14,227 bases of DNA from NCBI GenBank assembly GCA_004555535.1, contig SFHU01000074.1, positions 1 through 14,227 on the forward strand, read 5' to 3'. This document shows, one piece after another, positions 1-10,866 of the stretch; positions within the stretch are counted from its first letter, which is position 1, and every line of letters begins with the position of its first letter. Origin of the DNA: Clostridiales bacterium. Its GTDB lineage: Bacteria; Bacillota; Clostridia; Christensenellales; Aristaeellaceae. A model generated the notes under the pieces. It saw nothing but the letters and a program-made list of their open reading frames with translations, was not told where the DNA came from and did not search any database. Made by a program: the position numbers and the translations under genes.

Positions 1-836
1 CGGTGCTGCTGTTCCTTGTGCCGGGGCTTTTGATGCTGCTGGTCTTCTATGTGGTGCCCTTTGTGGGCGGCATCGGCTACAGCCTGACGGACGGCAGCTA
101 CAGAAACGAATTCGTGGGCCTGCAGAACTACCGCGATCTCTGGCAGAACCCGATGTTTCAGCTGGGGCTGACCAACACCATGCAGCTCTCGCTCATCTGC
201 GCGCCGCTGCTGTGGGTGCTCTCGTTCCTGCTGGCGGCAGCGCTGGGGGCGATCAAGCCGTTTGGCGGCTTCTTCCGCTCGGGCGTGCTGCTGCCGTATC
301 TGGCGCCGTCCTCGGCGATTCTGCTGGTGTGGCTGGTGGTCTTTGACTATGGCGGACCGGTCAACCGCGTGCTCGCGGCGCTGGGACTGCAGCGGGTCAT
401 GTGGCTGGAGAGCGGCGCGCTGCGCGTCCCGATCGTGCTGATGTTCCTGTGGAAAAACCTCGGCTTTTGCGTCGTCATCTTTCTGGCGGCGCTGCAGTCG
501 ATTCCCCAGCCGCTCTACGAATACGCGCAGCTGGAGGGCGCAGGATTTCTCCGGCGCGCCTTCGGCATCACGCTTCCGCTGATCACGCCCAGCGCGTTCC
601 TTGTGTTCGTGCTGGCGTGGATCAACGCGTTCAAGATCTTCAAGGAGGTCTACTTCATCGCGGGCGCGTATCCGGATTACTCGGTCTACACGCTGCAGAA
701 CTATATGAACAATATGTTTGGCAAGATGAACTATCAGCTGGTGACCGCGGCGGCGTATACGTTTGCCGTGATCGTGCTGGCGCTCTTCGGCGCGCTGTTC
801 CTGCTGCAGCGGCGCGCGGCGCGCAGTGTTGCGTGA
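1..836 (+). CDS. Sugar-type ABC transporter permease, MalF-like (5' end cut off)
   Basis: Inner subunit of a carbohydrate ABC importer of the MalF/UgpA type (binding-protein-dependent transport permease, family CUT1). The frame is open from the first base. The GTG at base 3 is unlikely to be the true start, because the protein already begins inside the first membrane helix (LFLVPGLLMLLVFYVVPF); the missing part is probably a short cytoplasmic N-terminus. Numbered from that GTG, there are about six hydrophobic helices (about 1-20, 60-80, 93-113, 142-162, 195-215 and 248-268). The EAA-type loop that contacts the ATPase lies at about residues 172-193 (YEYAQLEGAG...ITLPLI), with the conserved glycine in place. 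The stop at 834-836 is 13 bases before the start of the next permease, so the two should be co-transcribed and form a heterodimer. The substrate cannot be read from the sequence. The solute-binding protein and ATPase are not in the window. The family call is firm. Confidence 0.9.
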   Translation, partial: VLLFLVPGLLMLLVFYVVPFVGGIGYSLTDGSYRNEFVGLQNYRDLWQNPMFQLGLTNTMQLSLICAPLLWVLSFLLAAALGAIKPFGGFFRSGVLLPYLAPSSAILLVWLVVFDYGGPVNRVLAALGLQRVMWLESGALRVPIVLMFLWKNLGFCVVIFLAALQSIPQPLYEYAQLEGAGFLRRAFGITLPLITPSAFLVFVLAWINAFKIFKEVYFIAGAYPDYSVYTLQNYMNNMFGKMNYQLVTAAAYTFAVIVLALFGALFLLQRRAARSVA

Positions 837-849
837 GGGGGCGGGGAAG

Positions 850-1719
850 ATGAGACGATCCTGGGCCCGCCTCAGGCGCAGGCATCTGGCCGCGCGGCTG
901 ATGCTGTCGCTGCTGGCTGTGGTCGTCCTGCTGCCTGTGGCGCTGACGCTGCTGTATTCCTTCTATTCGCCCGCGGAGATCAAGGCCTTCCTGGGCACGC
1001 GCGGAAGCTTCGACGAGACGGCATGGATGGCGGTCAAGCTCGCGCCGGACATGTTCTCCCTCAGCCAGTATTACCATATCCTGATCGAGGACATGACGGT
1101 GCTGCGCTACTTCGTCAATTCGGCGATGTACGCGTGCGCCATCCTCCTGGGGCAGGCGCTGATCATTCCGGCGATGGCCTACGCGCTCTCGCGCTTCCGC
1201 TTTCCGGGGCGCGACGCGATCTTCTTCGCCGTGATCATGCTGATGCTGCTGCCGTTCCAGGTGACGATGGTGCCCAACGTGCTGACGCTGCGGCGGCTGG
1301 GGCTGCTCGACACGGTCTGGGCCATCATCCTGCCGATGACGGTGTCGCCGTTTTTCATCTTCCTGCTCCGGCAGTACATGGTGTCGCTGCCCGGGGAGAT
1401 GCTCGAGGCGGCGCAGATCGACGGCGCGGGCACGGTGCGATGCTTTTTTCACGTCGTGCTGCCGGTCTGCCGGCCGATGCTCGGCTGCGCGGCGGCGCTG
1501 TCCTTTGCGGAATGCTGGAACCTGGTCGAGCAGCCGCTGACCTATCTGACCACGCACACGGAGCTGTATCCGCTCTCCGTGGTCTTCAACCAGCTGACGC
1601 AGGAGAGCACGGGCTTTGAGTTTGCCGGCGCGGCGCTGTACATGCTGCCGGCGCTGTTTGTCTACCTGTTCTTTGAGCGGGACATCCTGGAGGGCGTGCA
1701 GCTTACGGAACTGAAATAA
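850..1719 (+). CDS. Sugar-type ABC transporter permease, MalG-like
   Basis: Second inner-membrane subunit of the carbohydrate ABC importer (MalG/UgpE type, CUT1), 289 residues, the usual length. I start it at ATG 850, preceded by GAGGGGG at 835-841 with 8 bases of spacing. The frame extends to a GTG at 826 inside the previous gene, but that would only add a poor leader. Features seen: a basic N-terminus (MRRSWARLRRRH) then a helix; a periplasmic stretch of about residues 38-85; helices around 90-110, 122-142 and 156-175; an EAA loop at about 184-205 (MLEAAQIDGAG...VVLPV) that docks on the ATPase; and a C-terminal helix ending in FERDILEGVQLTELK, like the usual MalG tail. It pairs with the MalF-like permease immediately upstream. 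No terminator follows before the next gene 64 bases downstream, so read-through into the adaptor gene is likely. Confidence 0.9.
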   Translation: MRRSWARLRRRHLAARLMLSLLAVVVLLPVALTLLYSFYSPAEIKAFLGTRGSFDETAWMAVKLAPDMFSLSQYYHILIEDMTVLRYFVNSAMYACAILLGQALIIPAMAYALSRFRFPGRDAIFFAVIMLMLLPFQVTMVPNVLTLRRLGLLDTVWAIILPMTVSPFFIFLLRQYMVSLPGEMLEAAQIDGAGTVRCFFHVVLPVCRPMLGCAAALSFAECWNLVEQPLTYLTTHTELYPLSVVFNQLTQESTGFEFAGAALYMLPALFVYLFFERDILEGVQLTELK

Positions 1720-1783
1720 CGGAAGGATCCCGGGAGGGTATGGAGAATCCTGCGCCTTCCGGTCGACGACGGAGTAAGAGACG

Positions 1784-3121
1784 ATGAAGAAATTTGCGGT
1801 CAAGGGGCTGATTGCGCTGGCGGCGGCGGTCGCGCTGTGCATGTTCTTTTCCGGGACGATTCGCACGATCACCACGGCGAAGGTGAAGATCGTCACGGCG
1901 AAGACGGGCAAGCTCGAGGAGCAGATCAGGCTCACGGGGACGCTCGTCTTTCCGCAGACGCAGGAGATCGGCCTTGACGGCCTTGCCGATGACCGGAGCG
2001 CCGTCATCCGGCGCGTCTGTGTCGCGAAGGGGCGCAGGATCAAGGCGGGCGACGTCCTCTTTGAGGCCGAGGTCGCGGGGCTTGAAGCGGCGCTCGAAGA
2101 GCTGAATGGCACCTGCGCGTCGGCGCAGAAGGAGCTGCTGGAGCTCACGCGCAAAAACGGCGAGCTGCGCCTCAAGCGGACGGAGGAGCTCTGGGTGGAG
2201 GCCTACGACGCACTGGCGGACGCGCAGGAGAGGCAGCTTGAGGCGGGCACGGCGCTGCGGACGGCGGCCAGACTGGCGGGCGTCGCGCTGGAGGACGGAC
2301 GCCTGCCGAAGGATGTGCGCGACGAGGGGCTGCTCGCCAGCCAGCAGGCCGCAGACGAGGCGGACGCCGCTGTCGCGGAGGCGGAAAAGCGCTTTGCCAG
2401 CGCGAACCGGCTGGGCATCAGCGAGGACGTCGTCAGCACGATTGAAAAGACCCGGGAGCTTGAGAAAAAAATCGAGGACGCGCAGGAGAGGATGGCGGAG
2501 CTGAACGTGCTGCGCGAGCAGGCGAAGGCCGTCTGCGCGCCGGATGACGGCTATGTGCTGGAGATCAACGTCAAGGCGGGGGACAGCTACGGCGGCCAGA
2601 GTGCCGCGATGCTGCTCAGTGCCGGGGGGACGAGGGGCGTGCTGCGTGCGGACGTGAGCAGCCTGACCCGGAAGATCGAGAAGGGTACGCAGGTGACCAT
2701 TGGCGAGGAGGGCGCGAAGACGGTCACCAAAAAGGTGACGGACACCGGCATCGACGAGGAGGGCAAGGCCTACATCGACATCGAGCTGACGGACAAGGAG
2801 ATCACGACACTCGGCGGCGCGGCCTCGCTGATGGCTGCGCCCATCGCCATGACGGCGAGCTACCGGGCGCAGAGCTCCACGACGCTGCTGCCCGTCAGCG
2901 CCGTGCGCGGCACGGGGGACAGCCGGTATGTCTACGTCGTCACGACGGAGCAGAATGCCCTGGGCGAGCAAACGATGAAGGTCAGCCGTCAGGATGTCAA
3001 GGTGCTCGCGGAGGTCGGCGCGACGGCCTCGCTGGAGACCGACCTGAGCCGCCAGCGCATCGCCTATATGGAGGACAGGGAGATTTCCGACGGCTCGGAG
3101 GTCATGGCCTATGCCGAGTGA
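1784..3121 (+). CDS. HlyD/MacA-like periplasmic adaptor (membrane fusion protein)
   Basis: Adaptor subunit of an export-type transporter (RND/MacA-like membrane fusion protein), 445 residues. The start is ATG 1784 with GGAG at 1771-1774, 9 bases upstream. Domains seen in order: one N-terminal membrane helix (about 5-24) anchoring it outside the membrane; first half of the lipoyl/biotinyl-like domain (about 43-96, with VCVAKGRRIKAGDVLFEAE); a long alpha-helical hairpin (about 97-248, rich in Glu, Ala, Leu and Arg); the second lipoyl half (about 249-272, CAPDDGYVLEINVKAGDSY); a beta-barrel domain (about 285-360); and a membrane-proximal domain (about 366-443, LLPVSAVRGTGDSRYVYVV). In Firmicutes such adaptors work with MacB/FtsX-like permeases, and one is encoded directly downstream with overlapping ends. 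The substrate is unknown. It is unusual that it follows sugar-importer permeases and that no ATPase gene is adjacent. Confidence 0.85.
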   Translation: MKKFAVKGLIALAAAVALCMFFSGTIRTITTAKVKIVTAKTGKLEEQIRLTGTLVFPQTQEIGLDGLADDRSAVIRRVCVAKGRRIKAGDVLFEAEVAGLEAALEELNGTCASAQKELLELTRKNGELRLKRTEELWVEAYDALADAQERQLEAGTALRTAARLAGVALEDGRLPKDVRDEGLLASQQAADEADAAVAEAEKRFASANRLGISEDVVSTIEKTRELEKKIEDAQERMAELNVLREQAKAVCAPDDGYVLEINVKAGDSYGGQSAAMLLSAGGTRGVLRADVSSLTRKIEKGTQVTIGEEGAKTVTKKVTDTGIDEEGKAYIDIELTDKEITTLGGAASLMAAPIAMTASYRAQSSTTLLPVSAVRGTGDSRYVYVVTTEQNALGEQTMKVSRQDVKVLAEVGATASLETDLSRQRIAYMEDREISDGSEVMAYAE

Positions 3122-4307
3122 GACAAAGGAAAGGCGGCCCGCCCGGAGAAAGCATCACGGCGTGCTGCTGATGGCGCTGGGCGCGGCGCTGATGCTGCTG
3201 GGCGCGGCGCTGCTTCTGACGACGCCGGATGTGCTGCAGTATGCGCTGTGCGCGCCGGCGGATGCGCAGGCGGGCGCGCTGGAAGCGCTCGCCCGGGAGG
3301 CACAGGAGCAGATGGATTCGCTCGCGGACTCGCTGGGCGCCTATGCCGTGGCGGCGCGAGCGCAGGGACAGGCACTCTCTGCGGACGGGGGCCGGAGCGT
3401 CACGGCGACGGTCTACGCCATGGGCGAGGGCTACTTTGACGCCGTGCATGAGACGCTCGAGCGCGGGCGGCTGATCAGCGCGGGCGACATTCAGCGCGCG
3501 GAGCATGCCATCGTGCTCGACAGCCGCGCGGCGCTGACGCTTCTCTCGGGCGAGGAGCCTGTCGGGCAGAGGGTTACGCTGAACGGCGTCCGCTATGAGG
3601 TCGCGGGGGTGATCCGCGGCGGCAGGCGCGTCGGGGAGACGGATGAATACATCGCCTATGTGCCTGTGACGGCGGCCTCTGCCGATGCGCTGCCGGCGCA
3701 GAGCCTTGTCTGCGTGGCAAGACCGATCAGCGCCGTCGGCTCGGCCATCCTCATGGAGGATACGCTGTCCGCCTGGCGGGGCGGCGGGAGCTTTTACAGC
3801 CTGGGCAAGCTGAAGCTCGGCGCGGTCATGCCGCTGCGCTGGACGCTGCTGTTTGCGGGCGCGGCGGTGCTGCTGGCCCTGCTGCGGCGGATGAACGCCT
3901 TCGCCTGGGGCCGCGTGTGCCGCATCCATGACGCGCTCAGGACGCGCTATGCGTGCGACATGCTGCTGCCCATCGCTGGGAGCGCGGCGCTGTGCCTGCT
4001 GGGCTACGGGCTGCTGGCCGGCGCGCTGTGGGCACTGGCCGCGTTCTCGATCCAGCCGCTGCTCGTGTTCACGGAGTGGATTCCCGAGGTGATCGTCGAG
4101 CTGAGTTCGCTCGAAAGCCGCTTCTGGGCGCTCGCGGGCGCTAGCGCGCCGGCTGTGCGGATCGTAACGCGCGAGGTCTGCCGGCTCGAGCTGGGGCGGG
4201 GCCTCCTGCGCTGGGGCCTGCTGGCTGCGCTGCTGGGGCTTGCGCTGCACGGCATCCCCTGGCTGAACCGGACGGTTGAGATGCCCGTGCTGCGCAAAGA
4301 GCGATAA
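3111..4307 (+). CDS. MacB/FtsX-like ABC transporter permease
   Basis: Membrane subunit of a MacB-type (type VII) ABC transporter, 398 residues, without its own ATPase domain. The start ATG 3111 lies inside the last codons of the adaptor gene (11-base overlap in another frame), which indicates translational coupling. The topology fits MacB/FtsX: one helix at about 17-37, a large extracytoplasmic domain (about 38-240), then three helices (about 243-260, 284-313 and 364-381). The outer domain has the MacB periplasmic-core pattern: GEGYFDAVHETLERGRLIS around 105-123, then HAIVLDSRAALTLL and GEEPVGQRVTLNGVRYEVAGVI around 132-168. With the adaptor it would form a MacA-MacB-like complex powered by an ATPase encoded elsewhere. 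Such complexes export peptides, lipids or drugs, or transmit mechanical force; the sequence does not say which. The sequence between helices 3 and 4 is weakly conserved, so it is a divergent family member. Confidence 0.75.
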   Translation: MPSETKERRPARRKHHGVLLMALGAALMLLGAALLLTTPDVLQYALCAPADAQAGALEALAREAQEQMDSLADSLGAYAVAARAQGQALSADGGRSVTATVYAMGEGYFDAVHETLERGRLISAGDIQRAEHAIVLDSRAALTLLSGEEPVGQRVTLNGVRYEVAGVIRGGRRVGETDEYIAYVPVTAASADALPAQSLVCVARPISAVGSAILMEDTLSAWRGGGSFYSLGKLKLGAVMPLRWTLLFAGAAVLLALLRRMNAFAWGRVCRIHDALRTRYACDMLLPIAGSAALCLLGYGLLAGALWALAAFSIQPLLVFTEWIPEVIVELSSLESRFWALAGASAPAVRIVTREVCRLELGRGLLRWGLLAALLGLALHGIPWLNRTVEMPVLRKER

Positions 4308-4320
4308 ACAGAGAGATGCA

Positions 4321-4366
4321 AAACCCCCTTTCCTGGGCCGAAGGGCTCACAGGAAAGGGGGTTTTT
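4321..4366. terminator. Strong hairpin terminator, probably bidirectional
   Basis: A perfect 15-bp stem: AAACCCCCTTTCCTG at 4321-4335 pairs with CAGGAAAGGGGGTTT at 4350-4364, with a 14-base loop and TTTTT at 4362-4366. It sits 13 bases after the stop of the MacB-like permease gene. On the minus strand the A run at 4320-4323 gives a T tract, and the hairpin lies 34 bases beyond the stop of the converging tauE-like gene, so it can end both transcripts. Confidence 0.9.
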
Positions 4367-4399
4367 GCAAGGATACGGAGCAGCGCTCGGCGTCGGGCA

Positions 4400-5173
4400 T
4401 CAGAAGATGCCCGCGAATTCGAGCGCCGTGCGCAGGAAGAAGACCGTCAGAACGAGCAGGATGACCGGCCGGGCGATGGAGGCGCCCTTGCTCGTAAAGC
4501 AGCGGGAGCCGAGGAAATTGCCCAGAATGCTGAACGCGCCGGCGCAAAGGCCCAGCACAAGCAGCACCTGACCGCTGAGCAGATAGACCGCCAGCGAGGC
4601 GACATTGCTGGAGAGGTTGATGACCTTGGTGATGCCGTTGGCGCGGCGCAGGTCGAGGCGAGCAAACCGGGTCAGCAGCAGGATGAGGAAGGTGCCCGTG
4701 CCGGGGCCGTAGAAGCCGTCGTACAGGCCCAGGGCAAAGGCGATGGCCACGGAGAGCAGCGCCATGCGCGAAAAGGAGAGCGCCTCCCGCGCATCCTCGT
4801 CAAACAGGTGCTTGCGGCGCAGCACATACAGCGCCGTCAGCGGCAGAACGACGAGCATGATCGCGCGGAAGACGGCGTCGCTGATGAGCAAGGCGATGTT
4901 TGCGCCCAGTGCCGCGCCCGCCAGCGCCGCCGCGGAGCAGGGGAGGGCGAGCCGCCAGTCGATGAAGCCCGAGCGCGCATAGCTGACGGTCGCGACGGTC
5001 GTCCCCATCGAGGAGGAGAGCTTGTTGGTCGCGATGCAGGCGTGGACGGGCAGCCCGCTGATCAGATAGGCGGGCAGCGAGATCAGACCGCCGCCCCCGG
5101 CGATGGAATCCACAAAGCCGGCCAGGGCGACGAGCGGACAGACGATCAGAAAATGAAGCGGCGTGAGCGTCAT
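4400..5173 (-). CDS. TauE/SafE-family (DUF81) membrane anion exporter
   Basis: Membrane protein of the TauE/SafE family (sulfite exporter TauE, formerly DUF81), 257 residues, the normal length. Members export sulfite, sulfoacetate or related organic anions; the substrate here cannot be decided from sequence. Both family half-motifs are visible: GFVDSIAGGGGLISLPAYL at about 19-37, followed by ATNKLSSSMGT, and the second copy GLYDGFYGPGTGTFL at about 149-163, followed by NGITKVINLSSN. About eight hydrophobic segments cover the rest, with a short charged loop around 120-133. The start ATG is at 5173-5171, with AAAGGAG at 5186-5180 upstream on the minus strand (6-base spacing). It is transcribed alone from the promoter at 5215-5243, divergently from the PFOR gene, and ends at the shared terminator at 4321-4366. 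Confidence 0.88.
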   Translation of the reverse strand: MTLTPLHFLIVCPLVALAGFVDSIAGGGGLISLPAYLISGLPVHACIATNKLSSSMGTTVATVSYARSGFIDWRLALPCSAAALAGAALGANIALLISDAVFRAIMLVVLPLTALYVLRRKHLFDEDAREALSFSRMALLSVAIAFALGLYDGFYGPGTGTFLILLLTRFARLDLRRANGITKVINLSSNVASLAVYLLSGQVLLVLGLCAGAFSILGNFLGSRCFTSKGASIARPVILLVLTVFFLRTALEFAGIF

Positions 5174-5214
5174 AAGCGGCTCCTTTCGTGTTTCCTTTGC
5201 AAAAAATCTTCCTT

Positions 5215-5243
5215 ATTGTACAGAGAGGATGACGCTTTGTCAA
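5215..5243 (-). promoter_or_regulatory. Sigma-A promoter for the tauE-like gene
   Basis: On the minus strand, TTGACA (5243-5238), a 17-base spacer and TACAAT (5220-5215). This is a full-consensus -35 and a 5/6 -10 at ideal spacing, about 42 bases before the ATG. Confidence 0.85.
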
Positions 5244-5409
5244 GTCCGGCGGCGTCGCGGAGCTCAGGGAGAATTCCGCCTGGCAAGACAGGCCCTTTCA
5301 GGCGGTTGGGCATCCCGGCCTGCCCGTCTTTTCGTCCGCCGTCAGGGTGCAAGCGGTGCGGAAAAATCCAAAAACTGCACAAAAAAGAGGGCGAATTCCC
5401 CATGTTGTC
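5244..5409. other. Divergent intergenic control region between tauE-like and PFOR genes
   Basis: This stretch lies between the two outward-facing promoters and holds no credible gene. It contains a perfect 7-bp inverted repeat (CCGCCTG at 5276-5282 and CAGGCGG at 5299-5305, 16-base loop, no T run) and A-tracts at about 5362-5389, upstream of the PFOR promoter, that could act as an upstream activating element or bend. No known regulator box such as a Rex site is recognisable. Confidence 0.5.
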
Positions 5410-5438
5410 TTGACATGATTTTGTCGGAAGGCTATAAT
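5410..5438 (+). promoter_or_regulatory. Perfect-consensus sigma-A promoter for PFOR
   Basis: TTGACA at 5410-5415, exactly 17 bases, then TATAAT at 5433-5438. Transcription should begin near 5445, leaving a leader of about 90 bases before ATG 5534. A promoter this close to consensus suits a highly expressed central-metabolism enzyme. Confidence 0.92.
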
Positions 5439-5440
5439 AG

Positions 5441-9016
<3,576 letters not shown>

Positions 9017-9069
9017 TCCTTCGGGGATTTGCCGCGTGAGCGTCTGACTGACGCCTGAATGAAACCCAA

Positions 9070-9104
9070 AGCACCCTCCCGGGGGAACCGGGAGGGTGCT
9101 TTTT
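9070..9104 (+). terminator. Terminator of the PFOR gene
   Basis: A 13-bp stem, AGCACCCTCCCGG (9070-9082) with CCGGGAGGGTGCT (9088-9100), loop GGGAA, then a run of five T. It lies 53 bases after the PFOR stop, an ordinary intrinsic terminator. Confidence 0.92.
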
Positions 9105-9147
9105 GCATTGACCGTCTGCCAAAATGCGACATTTGACGAGAAAACAC

Positions 9148-9176
9148 TTGCAACGCTTGACAGGAAACCCTATAAT
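9148..9176 (+). promoter_or_regulatory. Sigma-A promoter for the SH3-like protein gene
   Basis: TTGCAA at 9148-9153 (4/6 match), a 17-base spacer and a perfect TATAAT at 9171-9176. A better -35 word, TTGACA at 9157-9162, is only 8 bases from the -10 and cannot pair with it. The predicted start is near 9183, and the leader holds AGGAGG at 9200-9205, 7 bases before ATG 9213. Confidence 0.75.
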
Positions 9177-9212
9177 AGAACTATCTAGCGCATCGGATGA
9201 GGAGGGGCAGAT

Positions 9213-10748
9213 ATGGCCAACAGACATGATCGTCAGGATTCGACGGAACGCGAAAACCCGTTCGCGCAGCTTCCGGAGGATGTGAACGATGCCGGCGATT
9301 ATGAGGATTATGAGGATTACGACGCATACGAGGCTGGCGGCGAGGACGACGACGAGCCGGCAGCCTCCCCGCGGCGTGGACATGGCGGCGGTGGCGTGGG
9401 CAGGATCCTGGTTGCCGTCATCGTGCTGCTGCTTCTCCTGCTGGCTGCGCTGGCCGTCGTCAAGCTCGTCACCGGCAGGAACGGTGTGAGCATCGGACAG
9501 CTTCCGGCTGCGTCGACCGACACCCCGCAGCCCGAGCAGACGACGGCGCCGGGGGCGATTGTCTTTGCGCCGACCGACACGTCGCAGGCGCTCCCTACGC
9601 AGGCCCCGGCGACGGATGCGCCTGTTCTGATCCTGACGAATACGCCGACGCCCGGACCGACGGATACGCCGGCTGCTGCTGTGCAGACGACGGCGGAGGC
9701 GGCTCCGGTGCAGACGGCGACGCCTTCACCGACGCCCACGCCTACGCCGACTCCGGCTGCTGAGGCCACGGCGACGCCGCTGCCGATCATCCTGAGCAAC
9801 ACGCCGACGCCCACGCCGACCCCGAGGCCGACCCCGACGCCGACGCCCTCCCCGGAGCCGACGCCGAGCCCGACGCCTTCCCCGACGCCGAAGACGGATC
9901 TGGGCCAGGGAAAGACGAACCGTGAGGCCAACCTGCGCGAGAGCCCGTCCTCGACGGCCAAGGTAAAGCTGCAGACCAGGAAGGGCGATGCGGTCACGAT
10001 TCATGATGCTGTGCTCGATGCAAAGGGCAATGTCTGGTACAACGTGACGGTGGACGATCAGCTCACTGAGGGCTGGATGCGCGACTATGTCGTCAATGTG
10101 GACGGCACGATTGCCAAACCGACGGCGACGCCCAAGCCGACCGCAACCCCCAAGCCCGGAACGCAGGAGACGGAGAGCGGACAGACGACCGCCAACGCGG
10201 CAGCGATTGGCACGGCGAAGACCAACCGCGATGCCAACCTGCGCAAGGTGATGAACGGACAGGTAATCACGACGCTCAAGAAGGGCAAGACGGTCGATAT
10301 CCTCGCCGTGGAGAAGGACAAGAGTGGCAATGTCTGGTATCAGGTGCAGCCGCAGGGCAGCAGCACGGTCGGCTATATGCGCGACTATGTGCTGACGCTC
10401 GACGCGGGCTCGCAGATCGATCTGCCGGAGGCAGCTGCGACGCCGACTCCCGCGCCCACCGCTTCGCCTGCGCAGAACGCGCTGCTCGACCGGGAGATCA
10501 TCGGCAAGGCGACGACCAACCGTGAGGCGAACGTGCGTGAGAAGCCCGTTTCCGGCGCGAAGCTCGTGCGTCAGCTCTCCAAGGGCGTCAAGCTGATGAT
10601 CCTGGAGAAATATGCGGACAAGGACGGCGCCATCTGGTACGAGGTTTCGACGGAGACCGGCAAGACCTACGGCTTTGTGCGCGATTATGTCGTCAACGTG
10701 ACGGAGATCGACAAGACGCGCGAGGCGAAGACCTACGAGGCGCCCTGA
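9213..10748 (+). CDS. Membrane-anchored protein with TP-rich linker and three SH3-like repeats
   Basis: Probable cell-surface protein of 511 residues; function unknown. Layout: a hydrophilic acidic cytoplasmic N-terminus (1-60, with repeated [10 protein letters not shown] and EDDDE, then a basic/Gly patch); one membrane helix (about 63-87, [19 protein letters not shown]); a long extracytoplasmic Thr/Pro/Ala/Ser linker (about 98-227); then three bacterial SH3-like (SH3b/SH3_3) repeats at about 230-296, 332-396 and 429-496. Each repeat has the pattern G-x-x-T-N-R-(E/D)-A-N-(L/V)-R, a KG-x-x-V/L turn, a WY-x-V strand and RDYV near its end; short TP/AP linkers separate them. SH3b domains commonly bind peptidoglycan or peptides. 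No catalytic domain is present, so a role as wall-binding anchor, sensor or scaffold is inferred. The start ATG has AGGAGG 7 bases upstream. It forms a single-gene unit with its own promoter and terminator. Confidence 0.85.
   Translation: MANRHDRQDSTERENPFAQLPEDVNDAGDYEDYEDYDAYEAGGEDDDEPAASPRRGHGGGGVGRILVAVIVLLLLLLAALAVVKLVTGRNGVSIGQLPAASTDTPQPEQTTAPGAIVFAPTDTSQALPTQAPATDAPVLILTNTPTPGPTDTPAAAVQTTAEAAPVQTATPSPTPTPTPTPAAEATATPLPIILSNTPTPTPTPRPTPTPTPSPEPTPSPTPSPTPKTDLGQGKTNREANLRESPSSTAKVKLQTRKGDAVTIHDAVLDAKGNVWYNVTVDDQLTEGWMRDYVVNVDGTIAKPTATPKPTATPKPGTQETESGQTTANAAAIGTAKTNRDANLRKVMNGQVITTLKKGKTVDILAVEKDKSGNVWYQVQPQGSSTVGYMRDYVLTLDAGSQIDLPEAAATPTPAPTASPAQNALLDREIIGKATTNREANVREKPVSGAKLVRQLSKGVKLMILEKYADKDGAIWYEVSTETGKTYGFVRDYVVNVTEIDKTREAKTYEAP
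9718..9895 (+). repeat. Low-complexity CCGACG/ACGCC repeats coding the TP-rich linker
   Basis: Irregular tandem copies of hexamers such as ACGCCG, ACGCCC and CCGACG encode alternating Thr-Pro and Ser-Pro. The sequence 'ILxNTPTP' occurs twice (residues about 140-147 and 193-200), suggesting expansion by internal duplication. Length is likely to vary between strains. Confidence 0.7.
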
Positions 10749-10770
10749 GCGCTGTGATCCAGAGATAAGG

Positions 10771-10804
10771 AAAAGGCGATGGGCTTGACGCTCATCGCCT
10801 TTTT
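10771..10804. terminator. Terminator between the convergent SH3-like gene and murG
   Basis: AAAAGGCGATGGGC (10771-10784) pairs with GCTCATCGCCTTTT (10790-10803), allowing one G-U pair, around a TTGAC loop, followed by a T run on the plus strand ending at 10804. On the minus strand the A run gives TTTT after the stem, so it can also end the murG transcript, whose stop is about 60 bases away. The bases 10805-10866 hold nothing else I recognise. Confidence 0.85.
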
Positions 10805-10866
10805 GCGGAGGAAAAAGGGGTATTCCTGTCCGTTGAACTCTTCTGCGGAAGGAAGGGGCTGGCCGC

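Noticed and set aside
1720..1761. Inverted repeat CGGAAGG...CCTTCCG between the MalG-like and adaptor genes, as a terminator
   Set aside because: The arms are only 7 bp, the loop is 28 bases and no T run follows, so it does not show an operon end. It may be chance in GC-rich DNA.
655..2971. Long minus-strand frames opposite the permease and adaptor genes
   Set aside because: Arg/His/Gln-rich low-complexity translations without motifs or ribosome sites, typical shadows of GC-rich genes.
4316..5413. Plus-strand frame of 365 codons opposite the tauE-like gene
   Set aside because: It begins inside the terminator hairpin and encodes an Arg/Gln/Glu/Ala-rich string. The minus strand carries both TauE family motifs, a ribosome site and a promoter.
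9157..9162. TTGACA upstream of the SH3-like gene as the -35 box
   Set aside because: It is only 8 bases from the TATAAT at 9171. The TTGCAA at 9148 has the proper 17-base spacing.
9718..9895. Short repeats resembling a CRISPR or minisatellite array
   Set aside because: The repeats are irregular hexamers in frame with Thr-Pro codons, with no constant repeat plus unique spacer pattern. They are coding low complexity.
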